The notes under the pieces are model-generated. The model saw only the letters and a program-made list of their open reading frames with translations, was not told where the DNA came from and made no database searches. A stretch of 64,000 nt of DNA, from NCBI GenBank assembly GCA_977006965.1, contig OZ345362.1:1798001-1862000 (forward strand), written 5' to 3'. This DNA comes from Phymatolithon calcareum (taxonomy: Eukaryota > Rhodophyta > Florideophyceae > Hapalidiales). The first letter of the stretch is position 1. Each line of letters begins with the position of its first letter. Below, piece after piece: positions 1-11,948 of this stretch. A program made the position numbers and the translations under genes.

Positions 1-59
1 CTCGGGTTTTTTCAATAAAGATTGACGATATGATATAGTTAATCATTATTGAAGAAATT

Positions 60-90
60 GTAAGAATGTGCCATCATGGCACATTCTTAC
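60..90. repeat. Perfect palindrome, 15-bp arms
   Basis: Two 15-base arms (60-74 and 76-90) are exact reverse complements around one central base. A related context, with the words attattgaagaaat and gccatcatgg, recurs near 1576-1626 around a different hairpin. It is one of many such inverted repeats in the non-coding parts of the window. No coding role is visible. Confidence 0.9.
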
Positions 91-98
91 AAGACATG

Positions 99-681
99 TT
101 GTTTTTGTAGACGCGAGAAAACACGAGCTGCTTTCACGTAACTAACGAAAGTAAATCTGAGCTTGGACCGATAAATATTTAATAGTTCATCTAAAATTAA
201 GCATTTTCAGCGCTCATATCACTTTCATTAAAACTCAGTTCTATTGGCCAGATGATCTTCCAAACCCGGTCAACCTTCAACTTATAAAACCTGATGCGGG
301 AAAAATAAGTTAGAAGCTTAAATTCGATTGTTTATTTTGACGTGATGAGGATTTTATAAGTTGTAAATCACTACATTATTCCTCGGAGAGGAGAGAAATA
401 TAAGATAGATTTTCTCAAGAATTTGAGAAGGGGAAGAGGAAAAAATAAGTTTTTTCTCACTTAATTTTTGTGCAGAGGTAAGAACTAAATAAGTTAGTTT
501 TTTCTAATATTTTGAAAACGTGAACAGAAAAGGACAACAGTCTGGGCATGGACCGCTTTACCATCGTTTCGGTTCGTAGTGGTCCAGTGAAAGAGTCATT
601 TTTGTACTTTATGTGGGAGCTTCCATTGACAACAAACTTGTACTTTTCAAAACGGCGTGTTTCTCGCGTCTACAAAAACAA
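99..681. mobile_element. Candidate non-autonomous DNA element with 22-bp terminal inverted repeats
   Basis: Positions 99-120 and 660-681 are exact reverse complements, with the core TTTTTGTAGACGCGAGAAA. They enclose about 540 bp of AT-rich sequence without an open frame. The size and structure fit a MITE-like element. A clean target-site duplication was not found (flanks aagacatg and gtcgtatg), so the superfamily cannot be assigned and the exact ends are uncertain. Confidence 0.6.
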
Positions 682-686
682 GTCGT

Positions 687-850
687 ATGTGTACCGTAAG
701 CCGGGATAACAAATGTGTAAAACGTGCTCGTACCTGGTCCTCGTGGGTACAATAGTCCCTCGGGCTCCGCCCTCGGGTCCTATTGTACCCACTTGGGCCT
801 GGTACTCTTACGTTTTACTTTCATTTGTTATCCCGGCATACGGTACACAT
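687..850. repeat. Imperfect foldback element, about 80-bp arms
   Basis: The two halves are imperfect reverse complements. The outer part (atgtgtaccg) and the block gccgggataacaaatg match well, and the match continues with interruptions to a centre near 770. An open frame begins inside it but only reflects the absence of stops. It directly abuts the 99-681 element. Confidence 0.7.
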
Positions 851-1967
851 CTCCTTAATGTCTGGCCATTGCCGCTCGTATCGGTCATACAGTACTCGCT
901 TCCACTCGCATCCACCACAATCTCACTCCGATTTATATACTGCTCTCATCTCCACATCTTACTTCTCTCAAGAAAGAGACAACCTGACATCTGCTCTCCA
1001 CACACAACCCCGACACCGTCAACATCAACCATTCTAGCTACACACACAGCTTCCTCAATCTACAACAACATTAAATGGGACCTGCACGACACCAACTTCA
1101 CGTGCAGGGTATCCGCTCTGGACTTCTTGCCCATATGCGCGCGCGAGGTCCGCAACTCCTTAAGATGGAACGCTCTGATCTCTCCCGCAGTTCAGGCATT
1201 ACATTCTTACAAAATCGTAATTAAATGGATTTATTGAGAAGGTACCATGTGTCCCAACTGGAGGAAAGTCGGCACCTTTCTCTGCATATTCTATTAGCAT
1301 TGAAAATTCAGCCTCCTTAATCGGAATGACATAGAATCACGTCAATGTCTCTAGCCACGTCAATCTCTTCTGCCGGGGTCCATGAAGGCTTCTTCAGGAT
1401 TCTGTTGAGTGTTCCAACTGCCCATGATCCTTGGCTGCCCATTTCTTCAATTAACTTCAGTGGGTTTCTCGGAAAATGGCCTACAAACCACCTTACACAA
1501 AGAATTCTGTATCTTCTTTCTTTCATCCTCACTGCTTGGTGCGGTATACTATTCTTGGCGAACGTAATTTTCCTGATTATTGAAGAAATCTACAACTGTA
1601 GATTTCTAGTTGTACGCCATCATGGATATTCTGAAATCAAGTGATGATTCAGGACTCGATTTCAGAATATCCTCGATTTTGAGAATACTTGCCCTTTCCA
1701 TATGCCCATCCATTTATTTTTTTAAAAAAACATACAACTTATGATACGTTGCACCAAGCTCGGGTGTGTACAGCCAGGGTATCATAGCTTCCCCTGGTGC
1801 AACACACACAATCATACAGTAATTTACAGCTTGCCAGCACTCCACTTTCCTGTCCGGCCTCAGCAACCGCGTGCAACCTTTCCCTCAGTTGATGACCGTG
1901 CTTCCCTACTCAGTCTGTCCAGCAAGCCCGAATCCCGTGTGCGCGGCGCGAGCCGCCCTCGCCACCC
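851..1967. other. Intergenic, one hairpin
   Basis: No convincing gene. The only clear structure is a hairpin with exact 15-bp arms at 1624-1638 and 1658-1672. The last 100 bases become GC-rich and lead into the SNARE gene. Confidence 0.6.
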
Positions 1968-2624
1968 ATGGAGGCGGTGCACGGGGAAACGCGTCGAATT
2001 CTCCTCGAAGCGCGCACACAACTTGAGTCTCTGGAGCACGCCAGCGGCCGCGCCGGTCTAGACCCCGCCGCCTCCGCCGCGGTACAGGATGCCTTCCGCG
2101 TGTCTTTACGGCAACTCTCCGAGAAAACGGAGCATCTGCGAGCACTTGCGGGCCGTCGCGCCGTCTGGATTGCGCGCGTGCGCGATCTGGATGATCAGTT
2201 AGCTGAACTTCGAGCCGCGGACGTGCACGTCGCGGAGCGCTTCCGTCAAATCAGGCGCGAGACACAGATGCGCCAGCAGTTGCTTGCGCGAACAGGCGCC
2301 GCGCCCGGGGACGCTGTCATAGGACTTGGGCATGTCGATGAGGGGCGCAGTTTAGAGCGATCCGCCACAGGGGCGACGGGTATTCTCGCCACGGGACAAG
2401 AGGCGCTGCAGGCATTGCTGGAGCAGCGGAAACGACTCAAGGGCGCGAAAAGGAAGATGATGGATGTCATGCATCAGATGGGCGTGGATAGGAGGATTAT
2501 TGCACAAATTGAACGGCGCGATGTGGCGGATAAGCTGTTGTTGTACGTTTGTATGACGGGGCTTTTGCTCATTTTGTTTGCGGCGTATTTGCTCAAGTGG
2601 TATCTGAGCAGTAAGCGTAGGTGA
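1968..2624 (+). CDS. Qb-SNARE, membrin/Bos1/GOSR2-like
   Basis: A 218-residue tail-anchored protein. The C-terminal half has the layout of the Golgi/ER Qb-SNAREs membrin (GOSR2) and yeast Bos1: a SNARE helix around LLEQRKRLKGAKRKMMDV (residues 150-167), then IERRDVADK, then a membrane segment at about 190-212 and a short KWYLSSKRR tail. Gln153 in LEQR is the likely ionic-layer residue. The N-terminal 100 residues are helical and charged, like the regulatory bundle of the family. Members act with Sed5/syntaxin 5 partners in ER-to-Golgi fusion; that role is inferred from family. The length matches the family (about 210-245). The ATG sits in a GCCACCCATGG context, which supports this start. The gene is very GC-rich compared with its flanks. 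Confidence 0.85.
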   Translation: MEAVHGETRRILLEARTQLESLEHASGRAGLDPAASAAVQDAFRVSLRQLSEKTEHLRALAGRRAVWIARVRDLDDQLAELRAADVHVAERFRQIRRETQMRQQLLARTGAAPGDAVIGLGHVDEGRSLERSATGATGILATGQEALQALLEQRKRLKGAKRKMMDVMHQMGVDRRIIAQIERRDVADKLLLYVCMTGLLLILFAAYLLKWYLSSKRR

Positions 2625-4233
2625 AGTGCAGGTGACAACGCGGAAAGTAGAGGAGTCTGCTCTGTCGCGGTTGGGAAAGGGAAGGACACTGTGCGTTGCT
2701 CGGTTGTATGGTGAAGCATCCTCGTCAAGGGGAGGTGATACTGTTCTGGTGTAATTTACACACACGATTGGCAGAAGCTGAGCTCACCGGGGTGAAGACT
2801 GGTATCGGATAGCCGCCCGAGCAATCAGAGAGCAGGGAGAATCTTTCTTAGATTGCATCTCAGATTCAATTTTGGTAGTATAGATAAGGGAAAAGAGATC
2901 ATGGCAGTCAGACTGAGATTCTAGTTTCTTCTGGGACTGTGGAATAGAGTATGGCCCCATCACAGATCCTTTTCCTGTGAAGGTCAATTCTCAGAAAAGA
3001 CGGCACTCTACTACTAGTGAAGAGAAGGCGACACAAACCGTTGGATCCCGGAGAAAGAATTTTTCAGAGGCAGGCAGTCTCCAAGCCAGCATCCCTGTCA
3101 CATTGTTTTTCTAATTACGATCAATACAGCGTCGTATTCGTACTGACTGGCTACCGCCAGAAAACCCCTTTTGCTACAGCGAGATTACCGTTATTCCTCA
3201 TGACAACGAAACCGTCGTTGTGTTGGTATGCAAGTCGTACTTAATTTCTTTAATTCCGCTTCCGCGTAAGTCCGTCTACTCATGTTCCTTTCTGTTTCGA
3301 ACTGCACCGGTAACCTTTTCTGCAATTTCGTTTAGGCCAAATGTTTCTGTTCTTTGAGGCGCAATGCCGGGCTGCTCGCCCTTCTCGACTCTGTGAAATG
3401 ATGATGAATGTTCATTAGAACGCCAGTTGTTTTGACAAAAGTGCAACAATTCTACGACGGCCATTTATAAAGCCTAATATTGGCACAAGGGATTTTTCTC
3501 CCGCATTGAAACTGCCAAACTCCAGTCTAACTCCCATCCTTTCGTATTGGTTTCACCTTCAAACGGACTTTTCGCAGAGCAGAGTTCGCGGAAACATCTC
3601 TTCTGGCCTGGGAGAGCTGTATGAAGGCGGATCAGGATTCAGGTGTCACGCTGTGAAGTATGATGTTTAGAGGAGTAACCTGAAACAGACTACCTTCCAC
3701 ATCAATGAGGTCGACCAAGCATTGTACGAGTGCACCGATTGGCCATGTCGGGAGATATTACCGCCTGAGCGTATACACCCAGATTACCCTAGCACGATGC
3801 TCTCCAGTCCTTCTATCACTGTCGTTTACCCAATCCGGGCCCCCTCGTTGCAAAATAATTCACCGCGCGGTCGGTTGGGATTGCATATGCGAGCAAGAGG
3901 TGAGGAAGGATTGATTGATGAGCACACTGTTACGAAAAGATCTATTACTGAATCAAGCAGGGTCTACTCTTTACGGAATTCCGGTGAAAAATAATAGACA
4001 CAGTTTTTACAACTGATACGGCGGTAAAACGTCTTCTTCCAGCACACTGCAGGAAACATCACTCAAATTACAACACTTCTCAATTCTGTGCATATCGCTA
4101 CTGTACTTAAGTCATTACCCGCTCAGAGCAGCCATCGAAAAGAGACCACCGTGCGAAACTCAGGTCGAAAAATAGTTCCCAGCATGTTCTCTTCTCCATG
4201 ATCTCCCCAAAAGGGACGACCGCGTCACGAATC
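2625..4233. other. Intergenic, nothing recognised
   Basis: About 1.6 kb between the SNARE gene and the convergent membrane-protein gene. Only short open frames occur, none with a recognisable motif. The flanking parts are presumably 3' untranslated sequence of both genes. Confidence 0.5.
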
Positions 4234-5739
4234 TCACAGCGTCGGGTCTTCCTTGTTCCCACTAACATCCATGGGATCCTTATCGAAACTAGCAGTCTCT
4301 GCCATTTCAGCCTTAATTTCCCTTCCAGTAAGACTCTGACTTGCCTCTGACACACTTCCACTTCTATCTTGTCCAAACGCCAATTTCTCCTGCGGATCAA
4401 AGCTCAACTGCGAGGGATCACCAGATCGATCCGGCAAGCTTCCACTCTGTCCAAAGCTCGCCCCCTCTTCATCCATGGGGGTCGGAACATTACTCACCCC
4501 GATAGCCCCAACAACAGCTGAACCGGCACCGGTCGCCCCGGTCGATTCCTCAATATCCGTTTGCGTGACCATTGGCGCACTCCCACTTTCTCCAACTGCG
4601 GGGGTGATTTCCTCGACTGGAGGAGCAACCACCGCTGCGCGCGGCACATCCTCCCCGCCACCGGGAGAAACCTCTGACAGGCCACCTTCCACAGCCGATG
4701 GTGCGGGTGCCTCGCGTGTAGCAGCCTCAGCCGCGGGATCGACGGAAGGCTCTGTCGGCGCCGCCGCAATGGTCGCCATATGTTCGCCGAGAACAGCCGA
4801 TCGATCTCCGATTTCATCGCGTGCAAATCGGTCACGAATATCCTCAAAGTCAGTCCGACTAGCAATAGGTCCTGCACCGACAACATAGTCATGCGGCGGC
4901 GGACTGGGTCCACGTGGCACCCCAGCGCCCACAGCCTGGGAATCAAGCGAGGCAAGGGCGGCTGCAGCACCAGAACCACCGGCACCGGCCATCGGGCCGT
5001 GATGTCTTGCGGTATCGGTTACGACGTACGCCGCAGTTGCCGGCATGGTAGCTTCCGCCTCTGCTAATTCGATGTCCTGGATGGTTCCGTCGCTATTTTC
5101 AGTTTTCATCGCGGCTCCCGTACCACCGCCCGCACCGGCTGAAGCAGCAGCAGCGGCGGCGGCAGCGGCGGCCGGAAGGCCGCGAGCGCCAGTACCGGGG
5201 CCTCCTTCGCCACCGATGCCGGAAGACGGTTCGGATGCGGCGGCGGCTGCGATGGGTGCTTCGTCGCGTTTGCGTCGGAATACAATGAACCAGAGAAGGG
5301 CGACGACTATGAGAACTAGAAGAATTGCTGCGATTACAGAACCGGCGATCACACCTCCACGTCCTCGTTTGGATTGAGTAGCTGGCGTTTTCACGCCGCC
5401 GACAGCTGGGGAGGCCGTCGGTGCGACTGTAGCGGTGGCAATTGGCGTGGCGGATGCTGCGGGGGGCGGGGTCGTTGCAGCGGTCGTGGGTGGGGGTTGG
5501 AGGACAGGATCTTGGGATTCACGCGCTACGGGAGATGGGGTTGCAGGTGGTGAGTTAGGGGGTGAGGCTGAGGGGACTGGAGACGGGGACGCTATGATGA
5601 CGACATCGGAAGCTTGTCGAATGGTGCCGCGAAGCGCATCGACGGGAATTACCGGCGCGACGTGAAGTATCGGCGCGGCGTGAAGTACCGGCGCGGCGAA
5701 TGCGAGCACGAGCAAGAGTGTTACGATTTGGAAACGCAT
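4234..5739 (-). CDS. Signal-anchored single-pass membrane protein, function unknown
   Basis: 501 residues from the ATG at 5739. That start was chosen because it opens a classic signal peptide (MRFQIVTLLLVLAFAAPVLH); the frame is open upstream but that part is not signal-like. The order is: signal (1 to about 21), a Pro/Ser/Thr/Ala-rich lumenal or extracellular stretch (about 50-120) likely to be O-glycosylated, a strong membrane segment (about 129-154) followed by RRKR as the cytoplasmic stop-transfer, then a roughly 345-residue Ala/Gly/Glu-rich low-complexity tail. There is no recognisable enzymatic or binding domain. The layout recalls wall-sensor or mucin-like type I proteins, but that is only architecture. 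Poly-Ala tracts reflect GCx-rich codon runs that leave several shadow frames open. Confidence 0.7.
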   Translation of the reverse strand: MRFQIVTLLLVLAFAAPVLHAAPILHVAPVIPVDALRGTIRQASDVVIIASPSPVPSASPPNSPPATPSPVARESQDPVLQPPPTTAATTPPPAASATPIATATVAPTASPAVGGVKTPATQSKRGRGGVIAGSVIAAILLVLIVVALLWFIVFRRKRDEAPIAAAAASEPSSGIGGEGGPGTGARGLPAAAAAAAAAASAGAGGGTGAAMKTENSDGTIQDIELAEAEATMPATAAYVVTDTARHHGPMAGAGGSGAAAALASLDSQAVGAGVPRGPSPPPHDYVVGAGPIASRTDFEDIRDRFARDEIGDRSAVLGEHMATIAAAPTEPSVDPAAEAATREAPAPSAVEGGLSEVSPGGGEDVPRAAVVAPPVEEITPAVGESGSAPMVTQTDIEESTGATGAGSAVVGAIGVSNVPTPMDEEGASFGQSGSLPDRSGDPSQLSFDPQEKLAFGQDRSGSVSEASQSLTGREIKAEMAETASFDKDPMDVSGNKEDPTL

Positions 5740-8700
5740 TGTGGGGATGTGCAAGACGACGCGGAGGAAATCCGGCGGCCGGCTGCGGAAGGTGGTGGGG
5801 GAATTGGGCGCGGTTGGCGCGGTGGGGATATGTGTATCCAGCGGTGGTTGTGTAGTGGGCCGGTGAGTTTCCCACCACCCTGTTTGGATCATATTTGGGA
5901 ATTCCATTGGCGTAACGACATTTTCCCAAATGTGGCACCCATTTCGAGCAAAGTTTTCCAAATGTGTCCAATGGTGCGCATGATGAATGGGTTGCCCGAG
6001 GGCATTCTAAAGATTTGAACAAAAAGCGGGAACTTTTGGTGTACACGGCGCACTGTTCGGCCATGAAATACAAGCGATCTTTCAAAAGAAGAGACGTTTA
6101 TCTATCTATGTACGTCAACTAGCCGCGATGATGATCGTGTATGATAGGATAATTTTGGAATGATGTGGAGGTTCAAATGCAAACGCTTTGCAAGTGAGGT
6201 ACAGTCGTATACATGCAGTTTCATAAAAAGAGTTTTATTGAAGCATGCAGAACACCGTTCGGAATTACTGCAGAAAATTAGCAAAAACTGCGGCCTTGGC
6301 GGCATCACGTACTGTGCGGCTATGGACAGTGTACGGTTACATAGAAAATTTACAAATTAGGTCAGATTGCATGTTATGGTACAAGCTGTAAGTAGAGTGC
6401 CACGTCCCACTATATCGTTCATTTGGCAATTCACTCTACCAAGTGTTGTTTCCAGTTTTGTGGAAACTATTTGGACGATGACGGTGAGAAAATAAAAATC
6501 ATGAAAGTTGGAATTTATATTAAAGTTTTGAATTTATTTGTCACTGCGCAGCACGCGCACTCGATGCTCCACTTCCAACGATGCGTAGTACAGCTCTGTA
6601 TGATAAGACAACACGAAAGGAAAACACATGGTGATGTGTTATCCTTTCGTGTGAAAACATGGATGTGCAGTGCCGGCTACATCAAGGCTGTGCTCTCTGA
6701 CGAGAGGCAACAATAACAAAGACCAGCCGCGGTTGTTCATACAGTATAATGGAGAAATGTCGGCATTTCTCCACTTCTCAGAGTGAAGAGATTTGCTCGA
6801 CACTGGTGCATCATTGTCTTGCTACCTTCTCCTGATCATGATCACGAGAAGTTGGGAAGATACATATGGAAGAAATTGATTTTAAGCTGGTGAAATGGTC
6901 TTCGGGTGAGGATTTTGGCTTATCGTATCTTATCTCATGTGGCGCAAAGAAATCGTGAGCCGGCGTACAGTACACTCGAGCTCGAATAGTACCAAATCAG
7001 GAGCAGGTTTCTGTATCGTGCCCAACACTCTTCACCTTTGTAACCTAAATAGTTCTCTCATTTTAGTTTGGTCTGCCGCGTGTACATTACTGTAGCGGAC
7101 CAAACTGAAAAATCTGATGAAATCCGAGCAACCTTATTTTTCCCTGTACTGTACTGTAGTGTACTACAGAAAAAACCTATTCCGCACTGAAGGGAGCGAA
7201 GCTGTTGGGACAGAAGAGAGCAATGAAGCATTGTCTTAAAATAGGACAGCAAGACTAGAGAAAAGGTGGCTTTACAGAGTACTGTACAATGAGACCACAG
7301 AATGCGGGCCCGGCTGCTCTACTTAGAGGACAACGGTACGGTGCACTCTGCAACTGGACTATCATATTCAGGAACATTGCATGAATGGCTACAGCACTGT
7401 ACAGTAGAGTTCCAATATTTTTAGACATACAGTTTCAACTTTCCGTGCTTGCTGTACAATAATGAACAATACTGTACTGAGCCAATCCGCCCTCTTTCCC
7501 CCGCTGAAACGTCCTCCCGTTCTGTCGCCCCAAGGCTGAGTGGTGGCACCATCGAAACGGCGTGCGTCTCCATGTATGGAGAGGAATATAGAGCTGCAAT
7601 GCCTACAATTGGCTTTGCAAAACAACTTCCAAAGGTAGTTTTTTCTTATAAAGTTTATCTTTTAAAAACCTCACAGTCTTACGAATATACGGACAAGGCT
7701 TCCTCCTTAGCACAGCTCTCATGGATTTAGTACCAAATCGTTAGCTTGTACGGGATTGTTGAGGCGTGAACTCCACTGTTCGTACCCAGGCTTAAGTACA
7801 GAATAGGCCCTCTTCGTTCGGCATGAGCGGGTAGAGACAAATCTGGACAGATCTGTCTTAAGCTTATGAAATCTGGCTTCCGTGCCTCTCCACCGTCCAA
7901 TCGCAGATTTTAGGTTTTGGACAAGAAAACATATCGGTATGCACATTTAGGTGGCCGCGACTCGTATTTCGAGCAAAAGTCAGGGAAGGTTTGCATTCCT
8001 AATTAACTAGAAGAAGAAATCGCTCAGCCATAATCGAAGTAGGCGATCATGCCTCAGCGCAATAAAACACTGCCTTGTGATATTCTTTTGGGACAGCAGA
8101 TAACAGATGCACTCGCTCATTACCAGAGAACACTCTCGATTGCAGTGCGTGCTGCTACTGCCGTCCAGAATCATTGAAAATGACAATCATAAACCCAAGA
8201 TACTTCAGCAAAATAACTTTTCCATGGTGCAAGTCACGTTTTCACCGCGCCTCATGTCTTCTGCTCTACTGCAAGTCGTCTAGTTTCCTTGCTTGGCAAT
8301 GATTGACATATTTATGCCAGTGTACGACCAGCATTCATTTTTACCGCTGCATGGATATACTTTGATGAACGCCACCTGGACACTGGGCGATAAGAGAGCT
8401 TAAGATGAATATATGAACAGGCTGACGGACCACTGGTCGCGACCCCCGGAGCAGGATCCTGAGAGACCGAACCAACGCGTAAGAAGCGTATGAGACATGA
8501 GTATGAGATGAACCTTGCGGCTCCGGCCGTCATAGACGCCAGTTTTGTATAGAATATGTGAACCAGCGGAAAATAATCTGAAAAAGAGATACCAGGGCCT
8601 GGTACCTGGTGACCAGGCACTACAATAAAAACTCATATATATTACGTCATGGATCCACGCACCGGATTGCCATTATGCAATTTTCCCGCACGCAAGTAAT

Positions 8701-9248
8701 TCAATTTCAAACTTTAACATTGAATTTTCAAATCAGTGAGCTCCTCGACATACAGTAGTAGCATACATTATGCGTCCAAAGATCCTTCGGCACTGAGAAC
8801 ACCGTCCTTTGCGAAAAATGGATATAAAACATATGTTTTAGTGGAAGCTTCCTGAAAATCATAATTCATTTGGAGGCACACATCGTTTAGCATGGAAGCA
8901 CACTGTTTTTCCTTGCCGCCTGCATCAGCCGATTACAAGAAACTTTTCGGTCTTGCAGTTCTTTCAGAAAACCGGATTGCTATTTATCGTGATTTCTTGC
9001 AGACGTGTGCTTCAATCTCTTTTTCAAGAATAGAGTTGATAATCTCAACATATATTACCTTCAACAACGATTTCATTTCCGAAAAATTGAAGCTTCTGTG
9101 CTCTGCATAAGCTCGCAGATTGCAGCTCAGTAACAATGATTATTTTTACTATTTTTTGCGATCAGAGAAGTAGGATGGAAAAATCGATATTTTTAAGAAA
9201 CTTTCCCAGGGGATTGAAAATCGTTGACTTCTCCTGTGCGACTAGAGC
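5740..9248. other. Intergenic with hairpins and a LINE tail
   Basis: No supported gene in 3.5 kb. Visible structures are a hairpin at 6611-6652 (outer arms acacgaaagga/tcctttcgtgt, inner arms aacacat/atgtgtt), a 9-bp-arm hairpin at 6751-6772 with loop tcgg, and a small inverted repeat at 7065-7106. A reversed LINE 3' tail lies at 7650-7706. The words TACTGTA and TACAGTA are conspicuously frequent between about 6.7 and 7.5 kb. Confidence 0.6.
7650..7706 (-). mobile_element. LINE 3'-tail remnant
   Basis: Read on the minus strand this stretch carries gaggaagccttgtccgtat, then attcgtaagactgtgagg and an A/T-rich end. The same tail terminates the LINE fragment at 35231 (minus) and recurs at 38487-38545 (plus). 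It is a 5'-truncated retroposon end with no coding sequence left. Confidence 0.6.
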
Positions 9249-9740
9249 ATGAACCTCTATTGCTTTCGACCTCGCTTTCAACACTCAGATCACATTCGTA
9301 AGGATTTTATCATGGTTGTAGAGTTAGCAACCATTCTGCAGACGCTAAGGGCAAACCGTCTTGTGGAACAGGATGATTGTAGGCTTTGCAATATTTTTCA
9401 TATAGATAACAGCATAATGTGCTGCAGAATGTTTACGCTGGGGGACTACCAGTATCCAGCCCCGATCCCCAAAAAAGAAGACATCGACGGGGAAATCCCC
9501 AGGTCTACTCCGACAAATACTGTTTGCAAAAGAAGGCGCACGGGTCGAAGCAAGAAGAAAGAGAAGAATACCGTGCTGCAAACCAGACGATATTCCGGTC
9601 ATCTTCACGTTTGTCAAGGTGTGACTTCGACAGCTGGCCATAACAAACGGCATGTTCCTTCAAGTGAGCACAACGCTAATTTCGGGGCGGTAACCAAGCA
9701 CCACATGGAAACCGTACGCAAGAACCTAGCAAAAGTATGA
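9249..9740 (+). pseudogene. Possible MULE-type transposase C-terminal remnant
   Basis: A 163-residue frame. Its second half has a basic KRRRTGRSKKKEK stretch followed by a cysteine/histidine segment containing AGHNKRH. This resembles the GRPKKKR...C-x2-C...GHNKRTC zinc-knuckle tail of MuDR/MULE transposases, but the expected cysteine spacing is incomplete. No DDE catalytic domain is present upstream, so this is at best a decayed 3' fragment. It could also be a chance frame. Neighbouring sequence is repeat debris, which fits a transposon origin. Confidence 0.35.
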
Positions 9741-10016
9741 ACTGGGCTCTGATACAGGCCGGTTATCATAATCGGTCCGGCCACGCGTGCACCTGTGCGT
9801 CACAGGAAGGAGACAAATGCAGAGTCAGGAATTTTTCCCCGCTCCAATGCAGGGTTTTTTGAAATGGCAAGAGCTGTGCTCCGGCCTCCCTATGGGAAAA
9901 GACTATCACGTTCTGATAGTTTGGTAGTACATGGATTCCGCCCTGAGTGGTGTGCCGCAATGCTCAAGGAAGCTGGGAGAGAACAGAAGGAAATGAAAGA
10001 AGGTAACGAGTGTTAA

Positions 10017-10754
10017 AGTCTACTGTAGCCGTAAGGATGGGGAGTTGTTCGACAACTCCGAAACCTGCATTAAAGAAGAAAAAGGGAACGAGATGACCAG
10101 CTACCGTGAATATCCAAAATGGTTTCCAACCCGGGTCATCCCTTTGAAGGACGGCGGCTGAGGACTGGCTGCTGTTGCTTGGTACGTTCTTGCGGCGGTT
10201 GGTGCTGCGAGGATTGAAGTTGAAGAAAAGTGGAGAGCGTGCTTTGCTCTGTCGTTTATTGAAAGTTGGACTACAGTCCACTATTTAAAGAGAAACAAGT
10301 AAAATTGGCTGTGCGGTTACACCCACAGCAGAACGATGAAAGGCACCCAGCATTGATACAGCGCATCGAACAGTTACCGTAATTGGTAACAAGATGACTG
10401 TTGCGGAAACTTGTTTTCCATCTTGGGTGGTAATTTTCAAGAGGTTCATAGAAAGAACAGGAAACGAGAATTCAAAGGCAAGTACAAAGTTCATGCGAAT
10501 TCTTCCGAATCGGGTTGAGAGGAAAAAAGTGTTTCCGTTCGGGAAGCACTGGTGTTCCAAATGAAGCACGAAGTGAGAGCCTGCGGAAGAAACGGCTCAA
10601 GCGAATCATAGCCCATGATACGCAGCAGCTGCGTAGAGATTAAGATGTTAAGCTCCCCGAAGCTCTGCACTTTGTGCGGCTTTGAGCTGTTGTGACATCA
10701 AATACCACTCGTATCTGTTAAGTCTACTGTAGCCGTAAGGATGGGGAGTTGTTC
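10017..10754. repeat. 34-bp direct repeat pair, each followed by a short hairpin
   Basis: An identical 34-base word starts at 10017 and 10721 (agtctactgtagccgtaagg at its left). Each copy runs into a small inverted repeat: ggagttgt-tcg-acaactcc in the first, and agttgt...acaact in the second. The 704-bp spacing could mark a short non-autonomous element or a segmental duplication. No open frame of note lies between. Confidence 0.6.
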
Positions 10755-10913
10755 TAGGACAACTTCAAACAAACAAAACTGGGCTGTGGAAAAATGTTAA
10801 CAGAAAATGCACTAGACTCCCTAATACTCTACAGCTTCACCATATTTGATAATATGGAAAACGACGAGTCCATGTATTAGGGACCAGGCGATATACTAGA
10901 ATGGACAAGTACC

Positions 10914-10970
10914 GAAAAGCTGCTCCCGTACAGTCTTAGGAGTGTTTCGGAGGGCATTTAGATAAAAAAC
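10914..10970 (+). mobile_element. LINE 3'-tail remnant, second tail type
   Basis: The segment with tacagtcttaggagtgtttc and gagggcattta matches the terminal bases of the young LINE copy ending at 38320 (tacagtcttatgagtgtttc, gagggcgttta). Only the tail remains here, followed by an A-rich stretch. Confidence 0.6.
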
Positions 10971-11948
10971 TATTCAGTCGCTTAAAAAACATAAGCATCT
11001 GGCGCAAAGAAGGCGATTATCCACATGGTGCTACCCTGTTCTGCGCGACAACTTATTGGACGGGAGGCATTTAAGCGATGAATGAGCTGAGGCGAGACAA
11101 ACCAAATGACGTACTAAGTTTTATAAGCAATGAAAATTTACTCGCGTGATCAACGTCAGTCCTTCATGTTGCTGCCACAAGGCAGAAGAATAAGTTGGAG
11201 CTGCGTCAGAGCCCTGGTTGGGCAATTTAGGCAGGATATTCGCGAGTATCGAAAACGTACGTATCCTGACGGAAGCAGTAAAAGAATATTCTGACTGGTT
11301 TCCTCAAACATACCCTGGCATTGCACAAAGAAGTGGGCCTAATATGTCAAGACACTCCTGGATCAGGTAACCTGGGACAGGAGCCTCATTGTCATCGTTA
11401 GCCACCTCAGTGTTAGCAGTAAGATGCATGGAAATGAAGCGCTTAATATCCTGCGCACGAGTAGGCGGGTATCTCATTCACAAGATCCTCATCATATGCC
11501 CTGGATATTCGTAACAGTGTGTAAAACTTCGAGTTCCTCTTCCAAGGTCTCCTTAACCTGCGAAACGATCGCTTCGTAGATGAAGGCATCGGTTGCTGAT
11601 GCGATTCCTCGATAAACTAAGTCACTCGGATATATGTGGAGTACTTTTATCAAGCATGTCGGGAAAAAATCCACGGGAGGACGGACATAAATTCCAACGT
11701 GGCACAATGTGACCAATGATCGGGATAGAAGACACACGGGGAAAAAACGCCCTATCCGCATATCAAGACAACACTGCCGCTGCATTTGTGCTTAAAATCA
11801 AGGAGATACAGGACCCTAGTCTTATAGTGGCCTTTTGGAGCATTCCCGGAGCACATATACAGGACAAACTGGAAAAGATTCTACCGAAGATATCAAGTCA
11901 GGCGTATCAAAAGACGAGCTATCGCCCGAAGAAAGTTCCTACACAAGC

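Noticed and set aside
713-1237. 174-codon plus-strand frame
   Set aside because: It begins inside the foldback element and shows no motif or coding pattern.
4475-5665. Several Ala/Gly/Pro-rich plus-strand frames
   Set aside because: Shadows of the GC-rich minus-strand membrane-protein gene.
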